A stretch of 51,214 nucleotides of DNA from Arthrobacter sp. (GTDB taxonomy: Bacteria; Actinomycetota; Actinomycetes; Actinomycetales; Micrococcaceae), in assembly GCA_023264815.1 (NCBI GenBank), contig JAHFUZ010000032.1:1-51214 (forward strand), written 5' to 3'. Under the pieces are notes generated by a model that was not told where the DNA came from, made no database searches, and worked only from the letters and a program-made list of their open reading frames with translations. Of the stretch, positions 38,036 to 46,116 are shown one piece after another. Position 1 is the first letter of the stretch; each line of letters opens with the position of its first letter. The translations under genes and the position numbers were made by a program.

Positions 38036-38068
38036 ACATGGCTATACCAACCATGTAAACAACATCAA
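38036..38068 (-). promoter_or_regulatory. Candidate ABC-exporter promoter overlapped by a palindrome
   Basis: On the minus strand TTGATG (38063-38068), 16 bases, TATAGC (38041-38046). The inverted repeat ACATGG-N9-CCATGT (38036-38056) covers the -10. This is an ideal place for a repressor, and the operon's own GntR protein is the natural candidate. Confidence 0.5.
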
Positions 38069-38079
38069 TCGAATGGAGC

Positions 38080-38877
38080 TTAGGCGGTTAGTTGCTTTTG
38101 CGCTACGGCAAAGATCCGCCGGAAGGGAAATACCGTGCCGTGCGGAGTCCCCGGATACGCCTCCCGCAGCGCGGCTGCGTAGTCGTTTTCGAAGGCCTGC
38201 CCCTCATCTGCCGACAGGACGGCCAGAACGGGCCGCAATGCCGTGCCGCGCACCCACTCCAGCACCGGATCCGGTCCGGGGAGAACCTGCTGGTAGGTGG
38301 TTTCCCACGCGTCGGCAGTGCACCCGGAATCCAGCATGATCCGGAGGTAGCCGGCGGGCTCCCCTACCGATTCCCCGCCCCGAAGCACATCCTTGAGCTG
38401 GGGTGACCAGCGCGGCGAGGCAGCCAGTTCCCGCATCAGGGTATGGGAGGGGGCATTAAAGTTCCCCGGAACCTGCATGCCAAACCACGCCCCGGGACTG
38501 AGCGCCGCCAGCCAGCGTGCCAGCATCTCCTGGTGCCCGGGCACCCACTGCAGCGCCGCGTTGGTCACCACAACGTCGGTGTCAACGCCGGGCATCCACT
38601 CGGCGATATCGGCCAGCCCGAAGCTGAGTCCCGGAAGCCCGCGCGTCTGCGCGTCAGCCCTGGCCAGCATCTCGGCGGACGAATCGAGTCCCACAATCTC
38701 CGCCTCCGGCCACCGCCGGGCAAGGGTGGCGGTCAGGTTTCCGGGGCCGCAGCCCAGGTCCACCACCTGGCTCGGCCGCTCGGCCTGGATCCGGCCCGTG
38801 AGGTCAAAAAACGGCCGGTCGCGGTAGTCGCCGAACTGGACATACTTGAGTGGGTCCCACTTCACATCTGACTCCAT
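38080..38877 (-). CDS. tam: Trans-aconitate 2-methyltransferase
   Basis: A 265-residue class I SAM methyltransferase. Motif I is V-V-D-L-G-C-G-P-G-N near residues 38-47, followed by the acidic residue in I-V-G-L-D-S-S. W-D-P-x-x-Y near residue 8 and the G-N-F-N-A-P-S-H segment match the Tam family. Tam methylates trans-aconitate, an inhibitor of aconitase formed by side reaction. It is divergent from the helicase gene and stops about 117 bases upstream of the ABC operon start region. Substrate assignment is by family. Confidence 0.85.
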   Translation of the reverse strand: MESDVKWDPLKYVQFGDYRDRPFFDLTGRIQAERPSQVVDLGCGPGNLTATLARRWPEAEIVGLDSSAEMLARADAQTRGLPGLSFGLADIAEWMPGVDTDVVVTNAALQWVPGHQEMLARWLAALSPGAWFGMQVPGNFNAPSHTLMRELAASPRWSPQLKDVLRGGESVGEPAGYLRIMLDSGCTADAWETTYQQVLPGPDPVLEWVRGTALRPVLAVLSADEGQAFENDYAAALREAYPGTPHGTVFPFRRIFAVAQKQLTA

Positions 38878-38948
38878 GCTCTGGTGCTGTCTGGCAGTAC
38901 CGCGAGCCTAACGCTGCCTGGCACGGATTCGCGGCAGCGGCTGGGCAC

Positions 38949-38954
38949 TAAGCT
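38949..38954 (+). promoter_or_regulatory. -10 box TAAGCT upstream of the helicase gene
   Basis: TAAGCT lies eight bases before the ATG at 38963, giving a leader of at most a base or two. GGAAA overlaps the interval and could also act as a weak ribosome binding site. Confidence 0.45.
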
Positions 38955-38962
38955 GGAAATCA

Positions 38963-41509
38963 ATGAAACTCGTTGACCAGCTGCCTGTCCTGTCCGCCCC
39001 GGCCTCCTCCGCCGCAGGCACAGACCCGGACGTCCTCTACACACGGTTCCTGGAGTGGACCGAAAGCCGGGGTCTGGAGCTGTACGCGGCGCAGGACGAG
39101 GCCATCATGGAGCTGGCAGCGGGTGCCAACGTCATCCTTGCCACACCCACGGGGTCCGGCAAGTCGCTTGTAGCCATCGCGGCCCACTTCCAGGCCATGG
39201 CACGGGGGCAGCGCAGCTACTACACGGCACCCATCAAAGCCCTCGTCTCCGAAAAATTCTTCGCACTGTGTGAGATCTTCGGGGCCGAAAATGTTGGCAT
39301 GATCACCGGTGACTCGGGCGTCAACCAGGACGCCCCCATCATCTGCTGCACCGCCGAAATCCTGGCGAACATAGCCCTGCGCGAAGGCGACGGCGCAGAC
39401 CTCGGTTCGGTGGTGATGGATGAGTTCCACTTCTATTCGGACCCGCAGCGGGGCTGGGCCTGGCAGGTGCCGCTGCTGGAGCTCCCCCAGGCCCAGTTCC
39501 TCCTGATGTCCGCAACGCTTGGCGACGTCAGCCGGTTCGAAGACGGAATCACCGAACTCACCGGCCGCCCCACCACAACAGTCAGTTCGGCCGAGCGCCC
39601 CATTCCGCTGCATTACTACTACCACGAGACCCCGGTCCACGAGACGCTGGAAGAGCTCCTTTCAACCCGCCAGGTGCCGGTCTATGTGGTGCACTTCAGC
39701 CAGATCGAGGCGATCGACCGCGCCCAGACGCTCATGAGCATCAACGTCTGCACACGTGAGGAAAAGGACAGGATCGCTGAGCTGATCGCCAATTTCCGTT
39801 TCGCCGCCGGTTTCGGGAAGACCCTCAACCGGCTGGTCCGGCACGGCATCGGCGTCCACCACGCCGGCATGCTGCCCAAGTACCGGCGCCTGGTGGAGCA
39901 GCTGGCCCAGGCGGGCCTGCTCAAGGTGATCTGTGGAACGGACACACTCGGCGTAGGCATCAACGTGCCCATCCGCACCGTCCTGCTCACCGCCCTGAGC
40001 AAGTACGACGGCGTCCGCACCCGGCTGCTTAACTCCCGGGAGTTCCACCAGATTGCCGGCCGGGCCGGCCGGGCGGGCTACGACACCGCCGGCACGGTGG
40101 TAGTCCAGGCGCCGGAGCACGTGATCGAGAACGTGAAGGCGATGGCAAAAGCCACCGCCAAGTTCGGCGACGACCAGAAGAAGCTCCGCCAGGTGGTCCG
40201 GAAGAAGCCGCCGGAAGGCTTTGTGTCCTGGGGCGAGCCAACCTTCAAACGGCTGGTGGAGTCGGTGCCGGATCCCTTGAGCTCGAGTTTCAGCGTGACT
40301 CACTCGATGCTGATGAACCTGATGGAACGCCCCGGCGATCCGTTCACGGCCGCCCGCCGGCTCCTGACCGTAAACCACGAACAGCGCCCCTCGCAGCTGA
40401 GGCTGATGAAACGCGCTTTGGGAATCTACCGCGAACTCCTGGCCGCCGAAGTGGTGGAACGCATTCCCCTTGCCGAACAGGGTGCCGATGGCCGGACAGT
40501 CCGGCTCACCGTCCACCTGCAGGCAAACTTTGCGCTGAACCAGCCGCTCTCGCCGTTTGCGCTGGCGGCGCTGGAGCTCCTCGACCCGGAGTCGCCGTCG
40601 TACGCCCTGGATGTTGTCTCAGTGATCGAATCAACCCTGGAGAAACCCCGCCAGATCCTCTCCGCGCAGCAAAAGAAAGCACGCGGGGAAGCCATCGCCG
40701 CGATGAAGGCGGACGGCATCGAGTATGACCAGCGGATGGCAATGCTCGAAGAGGTCACGTACCCGCAGCCGCTCGCCGAACTCCTGGGCGAGGCATTCGA
40801 GGTCTACCGCAAGGCCGCACCATGGGTGGGTGATTTCGAGCTGGCACCCAAGTCGGTGGTCCGGGACATGTACGAACGTGCCATGAACTTCGGCGAGTTC
40901 GTCCAGTTCTACGGCCTGGCCCGGTCCGAAGGCATCGTGCTGCGCTATCTGGCGGACTGCTTCAAGGCGCTGCGCCAGACCGTGCCGCAGGATATGCTCC
41001 GGGACGACCTCGAAGACCTCATCGCCTGGCTTGGGGAACTGGTGCGACAGGTGGACTCCAGCCTGCTGGACGAATGGGAAGAGCTCACGTCCGGGGCGGC
41101 ACCCACGCCGCACGACGCTCCGCCTCCCCCGCCGCCGTCGCTCACCTCGAACATCCGCGCGTTCCGCGTGATGGTGCGCAACGAGATGTTCCGGAGGGTG
41201 GAGCTGTTCGCGGATGAGGACGCGGCTGCACTGGGAGAGCTCGACGGCGGCACCGGCTGGGATGCCGAGCGCTGGGAGGACGTCCTGGACGACTACTTCG
41301 ACGAACACAACGACATCGGCATCGGACCGGACGCCCGCGGGCCGGGGCTGCTGATCATTACGGAGGGGCCCGGGCTGTGGAAGGTGCGGCAGATCTTCGA
41401 CGACCCGGCACGCAACCATGACTGGGGCATCTCGGCAGAAGTGGACCTGGCGGCCTCGGACGAGACGGGAACCGCCGTGGTCCGGGTCACCGGTGTCAAC
41501 CGGCTCTAG
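38963..41509 (+). CDS. DExH-box RNA helicase with C-terminal DUF3516
   Basis: An 848-residue superfamily 2 helicase. Walker A is A-T-P-T-G-S-G-K-S near residues 57-65, motif II is D-E-F-H near residue 153 and motif III is S-A-T-L-G-D. Motifs V/VI read G-T-D-T-L-G-V-G-I-N and Q-I-A-G-R-A-G-R-A-G. It resembles Mtr4/Ski2-type RNA helicases in the core. The C-terminal 400 residues are the actinobacterial DUF3516 region, with a Pro-rich linker near residue 715. Likely an RNA helicase for turnover or ribosome work; no specific role is established. First of three plus-strand genes. Confidence 0.9.
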   Translation: MKLVDQLPVLSAPASSAAGTDPDVLYTRFLEWTESRGLELYAAQDEAIMELAAGANVILATPTGSGKSLVAIAAHFQAMARGQRSYYTAPIKALVSEKFFALCEIFGAENVGMITGDSGVNQDAPIICCTAEILANIALREGDGADLGSVVMDEFHFYSDPQRGWAWQVPLLELPQAQFLLMSATLGDVSRFEDGITELTGRPTTTVSSAERPIPLHYYYHETPVHETLEELLSTRQVPVYVVHFSQIEAIDRAQTLMSINVCTREEKDRIAELIANFRFAAGFGKTLNRLVRHGIGVHHAGMLPKYRRLVEQLAQAGLLKVICGTDTLGVGINVPIRTVLLTALSKYDGVRTRLLNSREFHQIAGRAGRAGYDTAGTVVVQAPEHVIENVKAMAKATAKFGDDQKKLRQVVRKKPPEGFVSWGEPTFKRLVESVPDPLSSSFSVTHSMLMNLMERPGDPFTAARRLLTVNHEQRPSQLRLMKRALGIYRELLAAEVVERIPLAEQGADGRTVRLTVHLQANFALNQPLSPFALAALELLDPESPSYALDVVSVIESTLEKPRQILSAQQKKARGEAIAAMKADGIEYDQRMAMLEEVTYPQPLAELLGEAFEVYRKAAPWVGDFELAPKSVVRDMYERAMNFGEFVQFYGLARSEGIVLRYLADCFKALRQTVPQDMLRDDLEDLIAWLGELVRQVDSSLLDEWEELTSGAAPTPHDAPPPPPPSLTSNIRAFRVMVRNEMFRRVELFADEDAAALGELDGGTGWDAERWEDVLDDYFDEHNDIGIGPDARGPGLLIITEGPGLWKVRQIFDDPARNHDWGISAEVDLAASDETGTAVVRVTGVNRL

Positions 41510-41520
41510 GGTCCCGCTAG

Positions 41521-41526
41521 TAAGCT
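41521..41526 (+). promoter_or_regulatory. -10 box TAAGCT for a leaderless GNAT gene
   Basis: TAAGCT-N6-ATG (41533), in the 23-bp gap after the helicase. The acetyltransferase may thus have its own leaderless transcript. Confidence 0.5.
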
Positions 41527-41532
41527 CGAACC

Positions 41533-42033
41533 ATGAGTGTAATCCGCCCCGCAACCCGGAACGACGTACCCGCAATCCTTCAGATGATCCACGACCTGGC
41601 CATCTACGAGAAAGAGCCGGACGCCGTCCGCAACACCCCGGAAAAGCTCCACGAGGTGCTGTTTGGAGACAACCCCCGCGTATTTGCCGCCATGGCCGAG
41701 AACGCGGCAGGACAGGTGCAGGGGTTCGCCCTGTGGTTCCTGAACTACTCAACCTGGGAAGGCGTCCACGGCATCTACCTCGAAGACCTTTACGTCACCC
41801 CGGACGCCCGCGGGGAGGGACACGGCAAGGCGCTGCTGAAGCACCTTGCCCAGACCGCAGTGGACAACGGCTATGCCCGGGTGGAGTGGTCCGTGCTGGA
41901 CTGGAACGAACCGTCCATCAATTTCTACCGGAGCCTTGGTGCCCGGCCCATGGACGGCTGGTCCACCTTCCGGCTGACGGGTCCTGAGCTGGAGCGCTTT
42001 GGCAGCAGCGCCGCGGCGGCCGTTCGTGGCTGA
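41533..42033 (+). CDS. GNAT-family N-acetyltransferase
   Basis: A 166-residue acetyltransferase of the SAT/diamine-like group. The acetyl-CoA binding stretch is V-T-P-D-A-R-G-E-G-H-G near residue 92, and W-S-V-L-D-W-N-E-P-S-I-N-F-Y near residue 120 is the conserved motif B region. Polyamines or small amines are possible substrates; this is only family-level inference. It begins 23 bases after the helicase and overlaps the next gene by eight bases. Confidence 0.88.
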   Translation: MSVIRPATRNDVPAILQMIHDLAIYEKEPDAVRNTPEKLHEVLFGDNPRVFAAMAENAAGQVQGFALWFLNYSTWEGVHGIYLEDLYVTPDARGEGHGKALLKHLAQTAVDNGYARVEWSVLDWNEPSINFYRSLGARPMDGWSTFRLTGPELERFGSSAAAAVRG

Positions 42034-43417
42034 AGCCGCGGTCCCCGCCATCGAGGTCACCCCGGCGGCAACAACGGTCCGGCATACCGTCAAGGCAAGG
42101 CATGAATTCCGTGGCATGCGGACCGCCGAGCATTATTTCACCGTTCCGCTGGACCACTTTGGGGCAACGGAAGGGCGGGCGGACGGATCGTTGCCGGAGA
42201 CCATCACGGTGTTTGCCCGCGAATACGTATCCACGGCGCATACCGAAGCCGACGCGGAAGGACTGCCCTGGCTGCTGTTTCTGCAGGGAGGCCCCGGCGG
42301 GCGGGGCAACCGGCTCGCCTCGCTGGGCGGGTGGAGCAAGGCCGCAGCCCGCGATTTCCGGATCCTGATGCTGGACCAGCGCGGAACCGGCCTCTCCTCC
42401 CCCATCGACCGGACGACGCTGCCGCTGCAAGGAACACCCGGGCAGCAGGCCGCCTACCTTGAGCATTTCAGGGCCGATTCCATCGTGGCCGACGCGGAAG
42501 CCATCCGGACCGCGCTCGGCTCCGGCCCGTGGAGCATCTATGGGCAAAGCTACGGCGGCTTCTGCGCGCTCACCTACTTGTCGTTTGCACCGGGTGGGCT
42601 GAAGGAGGCCCTCATCACGGGCGGGCTGGCACCCCTCTCCGGCCCCGCAGACAATGTCTACAGGGCCACTTTCCAGCGGGTCGCGTCCCGGAACGCCGAG
42701 TACTTCAGCTGGTATCCGGAGGACCGCCGGACGGTGGAGCGGATCGCCCGCCATCTGCGCGACCACGAGGAATTCCTGCCCGACGGCGGCCGCCTCACGG
42801 TGGAGCGTTTCCAGATGGTGGGTTCCTTCCTGGGCGGCAACACCAGGGTGGATGGCCTGCATTACCTGCTGGAGGACGCGTTCACGGAATCCCTGGACGG
42901 GAACAGGCTCTCCGATGCGTTCCTGGAACAGGTCCAGGGAATCGTCTCCCGCCTGCCCAATCCCTTGTACGCCCTGATGCACGAATCAATCTACGGTCAG
43001 GGCCAGGCCAGCGACTGGGCGGCATGGCGCGTACTTCAGGAGCATCCGGAGTTCAGTCCCGGTGCCACCCCGCTGCTGCTCACGGGAGAGATGGTGTACC
43101 CGTGGTATTTCGAGCAAGATGCCGCGCTGAAGCCACTGCGGCAGGTCGCGCACCTGCTGGCCGCCAAGTCAGACTGGAAGCCGCTTTACGACTCGTCCCG
43201 GCTCGCCGTCAACAGCGTGCCGGTTGCCGCGGCTGTCTACCGGGATGACATCTACGTGGACCGGAACCTTTCCCTGGAAACGGCAGCCGCCGTGCGTGGA
43301 CTCCAAGTGTGGGAAACGGCGGACTTCCACCATGACGGCATAGCCGACGACGGCGAGGCCATCTTCGGCCGCCTGCTGGGCATGGTGCGCTCCGCCGGAC
43401 CGTCAGCCTCGAACTGA
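42026..43417 (+). CDS. Prolyl aminopeptidase-like alpha/beta hydrolase (peptidase S33)
   Basis: A 463-residue alpha/beta hydrolase. The oxyanion segment is Q-G-G-P-G-G-R-G near residue 84 and the nucleophile elbow is G-Q-S-Y-G-G near residue 172 (catalytic Ser). A late His is visible in F-H-H-D-G-I near residue 436. These match the S33 proline iminopeptidase group of actinobacteria, which releases N-terminal proline. No signal peptide. The GTG at 42026 overlaps the previous stop; an ATG at 42116 is an alternative. It ends 15 bases inside the convergent MFS gene. Confidence 0.88.
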   Translation: MAEAAVPAIEVTPAATTVRHTVKARHEFRGMRTAEHYFTVPLDHFGATEGRADGSLPETITVFAREYVSTAHTEADAEGLPWLLFLQGGPGGRGNRLASLGGWSKAAARDFRILMLDQRGTGLSSPIDRTTLPLQGTPGQQAAYLEHFRADSIVADAEAIRTALGSGPWSIYGQSYGGFCALTYLSFAPGGLKEALITGGLAPLSGPADNVYRATFQRVASRNAEYFSWYPEDRRTVERIARHLRDHEEFLPDGGRLTVERFQMVGSFLGGNTRVDGLHYLLEDAFTESLDGNRLSDAFLEQVQGIVSRLPNPLYALMHESIYGQGQASDWAAWRVLQEHPEFSPGATPLLLTGEMVYPWYFEQDAALKPLRQVAHLLAAKSDWKPLYDSSRLAVNSVPVAAAVYRDDIYVDRNLSLETAAAVRGLQVWETADFHHDGIADDGEAIFGRLLGMVRSAGPSASN

Positions 43418-44779
43418 TCCGGAAGCTGAAGCTTGCCGTCGTGCCATCAGGGACACGGCGGCGGCCGTCAGCACCACCGCCCCCACGAGCCCGCCGGCAA
43501 GATTAAGTCCCAGGTAGCCGGCCGCGCTGAGGATCAGGCCGGAAATTGCGCCGCCCACGGCGCCCGCAGCGCCCATCAGCATGTCCGAGACGCCCTGGAC
43601 CACCACGCGGGACTCCGCACCGACGCTTTCGGCCAGCAGTGTGGAGCCAGAGATGGTAGCCGCCGACCAGCCCAGGCCCAGCAGGACAAGTCCCACGGCA
43701 ACCGATACCGTGGAAGACTGGCCAAACCCCGCGACCCCCACGGCGATAATCAGCGTGGAATAGCCGATCATGATGGTCTCCGTCCGGCCTGCCTTGTCGG
43801 TCAGCCAGCCCATGACCGGAGACAGCGCAAACATGCCGGCGATGTGCAGGGAGATGGTGAACCCGATGATCACCAGGACGTCACTGGAGGCGGAATGCCC
43901 TGCGTGGGAGGCGCCGGGGCCCACCACGAGGTCCTGCAGATGCAGCGGCGTCATGGACATAACCCCCACCATCACAGCGTGCGCACCCACCACGGCGGCA
44001 AGGCCGAGGAGTGCCTGCCGGGACTGACGGGCGGCCCGCAGCCCACGAACCAGCGATCCGCCGCCATCCTTTCGGGTAGGCAGGACCCCCGGGGAGGCCC
44101 CGGCAGGCAGCGGCCCGTGACCACCACCGGCCGCCTGCCGGGCGGCCAGTTCCCGGGCGAAGAGCAGCGGGTCCGGCCTGAGCCCGGCAAAAAGCAGCAC
44201 AATGGCCAGGAAGAGGCCAGCCGCGGCGATGACGAACGGGCCGGCAACAGGGGGCAGTCCGAGGGTCTGCCCCACCACGGTGCCGGGCTGGATCAGGTTG
44301 GGCCCGGCGACCGCGCCCACCGTCACCGCCCACACAACGGCCGCCAGCGCCCTGCCGCGACGTTCCGGATCCGCGAGGTCCACAGCGGCAAACCGTGCCT
44401 GCAGGCTCGCAGCATTTCCAATGCCCATTGCCACGGCACCCAGCACCAGCAGCACAAACATGCCTGCCACCACCGCGAGGATGATCATGGCAGTGCCGGC
44501 CAGGGCGGAGGAAAGTCCCACGAGCTGGCCCATCCGGCGGCCCCGGCGGTCCGCCAGGGCCGCCAACGGGAGGGCTGCAAGGGCAGCGCCCAGGGTCATG
44601 ACTGTAGCCACTGCCCCGGCCCAGACGCTGGAGCCCGAAAGTTCCACGGCCAGGATCGAACCAATGGACACAGTGGCGCCGGTTCCGATGCCGCCAAAGA
44701 CCTGGGCGGCGCTCAACAGCGCCACGGTGCGCCGCTGCACCTGGCGAACTCCGCTTTCCGTCACAAGGGTGCGGGCCAT
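43403..44779 (-). CDS. MFS transporter
   Basis: A 458-residue major facilitator with about twelve hydrophobic spans. The loop between spans 2 and 3 has the A-L-A-D-R-R-G-R-R motif near residue 76, and the mirrored loop L-T-D-K-A-G-R-T lies near residue 328. It most resembles drug or metabolite efflux transporters, but the substrate is unknown. Its 3' end overlaps the convergent peptidase gene. The ATG at 44779 has TATGCT six bases upstream and no ribosome binding site. Confidence 0.9.
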   Translation of the reverse strand: MARTLVTESGVRQVQRRTVALLSAAQVFGGIGTGATVSIGSILAVELSGSSVWAGAVATVMTLGAALAALPLAALADRRGRRMGQLVGLSSALAGTAMIILAVVAGMFVLLVLGAVAMGIGNAASLQARFAAVDLADPERRGRALAAVVWAVTVGAVAGPNLIQPGTVVGQTLGLPPVAGPFVIAAAGLFLAIVLLFAGLRPDPLLFARELAARQAAGGGHGPLPAGASPGVLPTRKDGGGSLVRGLRAARQSRQALLGLAAVVGAHAVMVGVMSMTPLHLQDLVVGPGASHAGHSASSDVLVIIGFTISLHIAGMFALSPVMGWLTDKAGRTETIMIGYSTLIIAVGVAGFGQSSTVSVAVGLVLLGLGWSAATISGSTLLAESVGAESRVVVQGVSDMLMGAAGAVGGAISGLILSAAGYLGLNLAGGLVGAVVLTAAAVSLMARRQASASGSVRG

Positions 44780-44785
44780 GGTCCG

Positions 44786-44791
44786 AGCATA
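44786..44791 (-). promoter_or_regulatory. -10 box TATGCT for the leaderless MFS gene
   Basis: Minus strand TATGCT-N6-ATG (44779). The box sits between the MFS start and the terC terminator hairpin. Confidence 0.6.
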
Positions 44792-44827
44792 GTCGCGCCG
44801 GTCCGCTCCACGAAGGGGAAGTTAAAG

Positions 44828-44865
44828 CAGGCAGTCCCGGCAGCATCTGCGGCCGGGACTGCCTG
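44828..44865 (-). terminator. Terminator after terC
   Basis: CAGGCAGTCCCGGC (44828-44841) pairs exactly with GCCGGGACTGCCTG (44852-44865) across a ten-base loop. The minus strand continues CTTTAACTT, a weak U-rich tail. It lies 21 bases beyond the terC stop. Confidence 0.8.
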
Positions 44866-44886
44866 GAGGTGGATCGTCAGCGGGCG

Positions 44887-45915
44887 TTACTCGGTTCCGC
44901 TGAGGCTCTTCCTGGCGTCTTCCTCCAGGCGGGGGTCCAGGTGGGCCGTCTTTGCTTTGGAGCTCATGAGGCTGGCAATCACGGCGATGATGATGGTGCC
45001 CACGATGACGGCCAGGGAGACGAAGGTGGGAATCTCCGGCGCCCATTCGATGTGCCGGCCGCCGTTGATGAACGGCAGTTCATTGACGTGCATTGCGTGG
45101 AGCACCAGCTTGACGCCGATGAACGCCAGGATGAAGGACAGGGCGTGCTTCAGGTACACGAGGCGGTTCATGAGGCCGCCCAGCAGGAAGTACAGCTGGC
45201 GCAGGCCCATGAGGGCGAACAGGTTGGCGGTGAAGACGATGAACGGGCTCTGGGTCAGGCCGAAGATGGCGGGAATCGAGTCAACGGCAAAGAGAAGGTC
45301 GGTCATACCGATGGTGATGAACACCACAAGCATTGGCGTGAACACTTTCTTGCCGTCCACCGTGGTGCGCAACTTGCCGCCGTCGAACTTCTCCGACATG
45401 GGGATGACCTTGCGGATCCCGGCGATGAGTGGATTCTCTTTGTCCTCTTCGTCCTCGCCCTCGTCCTGCGCCTGCTTCCAGGCGGTCCAGAGCAGGAAGG
45501 CGCCGAAGATGTAGAACACCCAGCTGAACTGCTCGATCACGATGGCGCCGAGGAGGATGAAGATGCCACGCAGGATGAGCGCGATGATGATGCCCACCAT
45601 CAGGACTTCCTGCTGGTACTTCCGTGGTACGGAGAACCTGGCCATGATGATGATGAAGACAAACAGGTTGTCAATGCTCAGGCTGTATTCAGTAACCCAG
45701 CCGGCGACGAACTGCCCGCCGTATTCAGGGCCGGTGAAGGCAAACATGGCGCCGGCAAACACCAGCGCGAGTGAGACGTAGAAGGCTACCCACAGGCCGG
45801 CCTCCTTCATGGAGGGCTCGTGGGGACGGCGGATGACCAGCAACAGGTCAATGAGGAGAATCAGGCCGAGGACGACAAAGGAGCCGACCTCAAACCACAC
45901 AGGCAAATCGAGCAC
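44887..45915 (-). CDS. TerC-family membrane protein, probable Mn2+ exporter
   Basis: A 342-residue protein with about nine membrane spans. Family motifs are S-I-D-N-L-F-V-F near residue 81 and F-A-V-D-S-I-P-A-I-F-G near residue 206, with acidic residues inside the spans. TerC/Alx proteins act in manganese export, and in some bacteria in metallation of secreted enzymes; older names refer to tellurium resistance. A yybP-ykoY riboswitch directly upstream supports a manganese role. The GTG at 45915 follows AAAGG. A hydrophilic acidic loop near residue 150 (D-E-G-E-D-E-E-D) stands out. Confidence 0.92.
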   Translation of the reverse strand: MLDLPVWFEVGSFVVLGLILLIDLLLVIRRPHEPSMKEAGLWVAFYVSLALVFAGAMFAFTGPEYGGQFVAGWVTEYSLSIDNLFVFIIIMARFSVPRKYQQEVLMVGIIIALILRGIFILLGAIVIEQFSWVFYIFGAFLLWTAWKQAQDEGEDEEDKENPLIAGIRKVIPMSEKFDGGKLRTTVDGKKVFTPMLVVFITIGMTDLLFAVDSIPAIFGLTQSPFIVFTANLFALMGLRQLYFLLGGLMNRLVYLKHALSFILAFIGVKLVLHAMHVNELPFINGGRHIEWAPEIPTFVSLAVIVGTIIIAVIASLMSSKAKTAHLDPRLEEDARKSLSGTE

Positions 45916-45943
45916 AGGTAGCCTTTCGCAGGGTACAGAGAAA

Positions 45944-46063
45944 TGGTGTAAGTCTCTCCGGCCAGCCTGTGCACTTGGTGCTGATGTGGCAGCCCGCTAC
46001 GCCCGGCCGGGCAACTGTGCCTGGCGTGTTGACGATCGTAGCGCTTGGGATACTCCCCTACGT
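45944..46063 (-). ncRNA. yybP-ykoY manganese riboswitch upstream of terC
   Basis: On the minus strand the leader reads TAGGGGAGTA, later GTCAACAC, then GCTGGCCGGAGAGACTTAC. These are the conserved blocks of the yybP-ykoY motif: the GGGGAGUA entry, the UCAACA internal loop and the GGAGAGAC exit strand. Members of this class bind Mn2+ and switch on exporters such as MntP and TerC-like proteins. The exit strand ends about 28 bases before the terC start codon, so control at translation initiation is plausible. The motif blocks are seen directly; ligand binding is by family. Confidence 0.85.
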
Positions 46064-46076
46064 GACGTTAACTCTA

Positions 46077-46098
46077 CAGCAGGAGCTGCGACCTGCTG
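46077..46098 (-). terminator. Weak hairpin after uvrB
   Basis: CAGCAGG-N8-CCTGCTG, 7-bp arms, in the short gap between the uvrB stop and the riboswitch. It could end the uvrB transcript but lacks a U-tract. Confidence 0.35.
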
Positions 46099-46116
46099 GA
46101 ACATGACCTCGGGACC

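Noticed and set aside
43433..45514. 693-codon plus-strand open frame across the MFS and terC genes
   Set aside because: An antisense shadow of two membrane protein genes, rich in Gly, His and Gln, without motifs.
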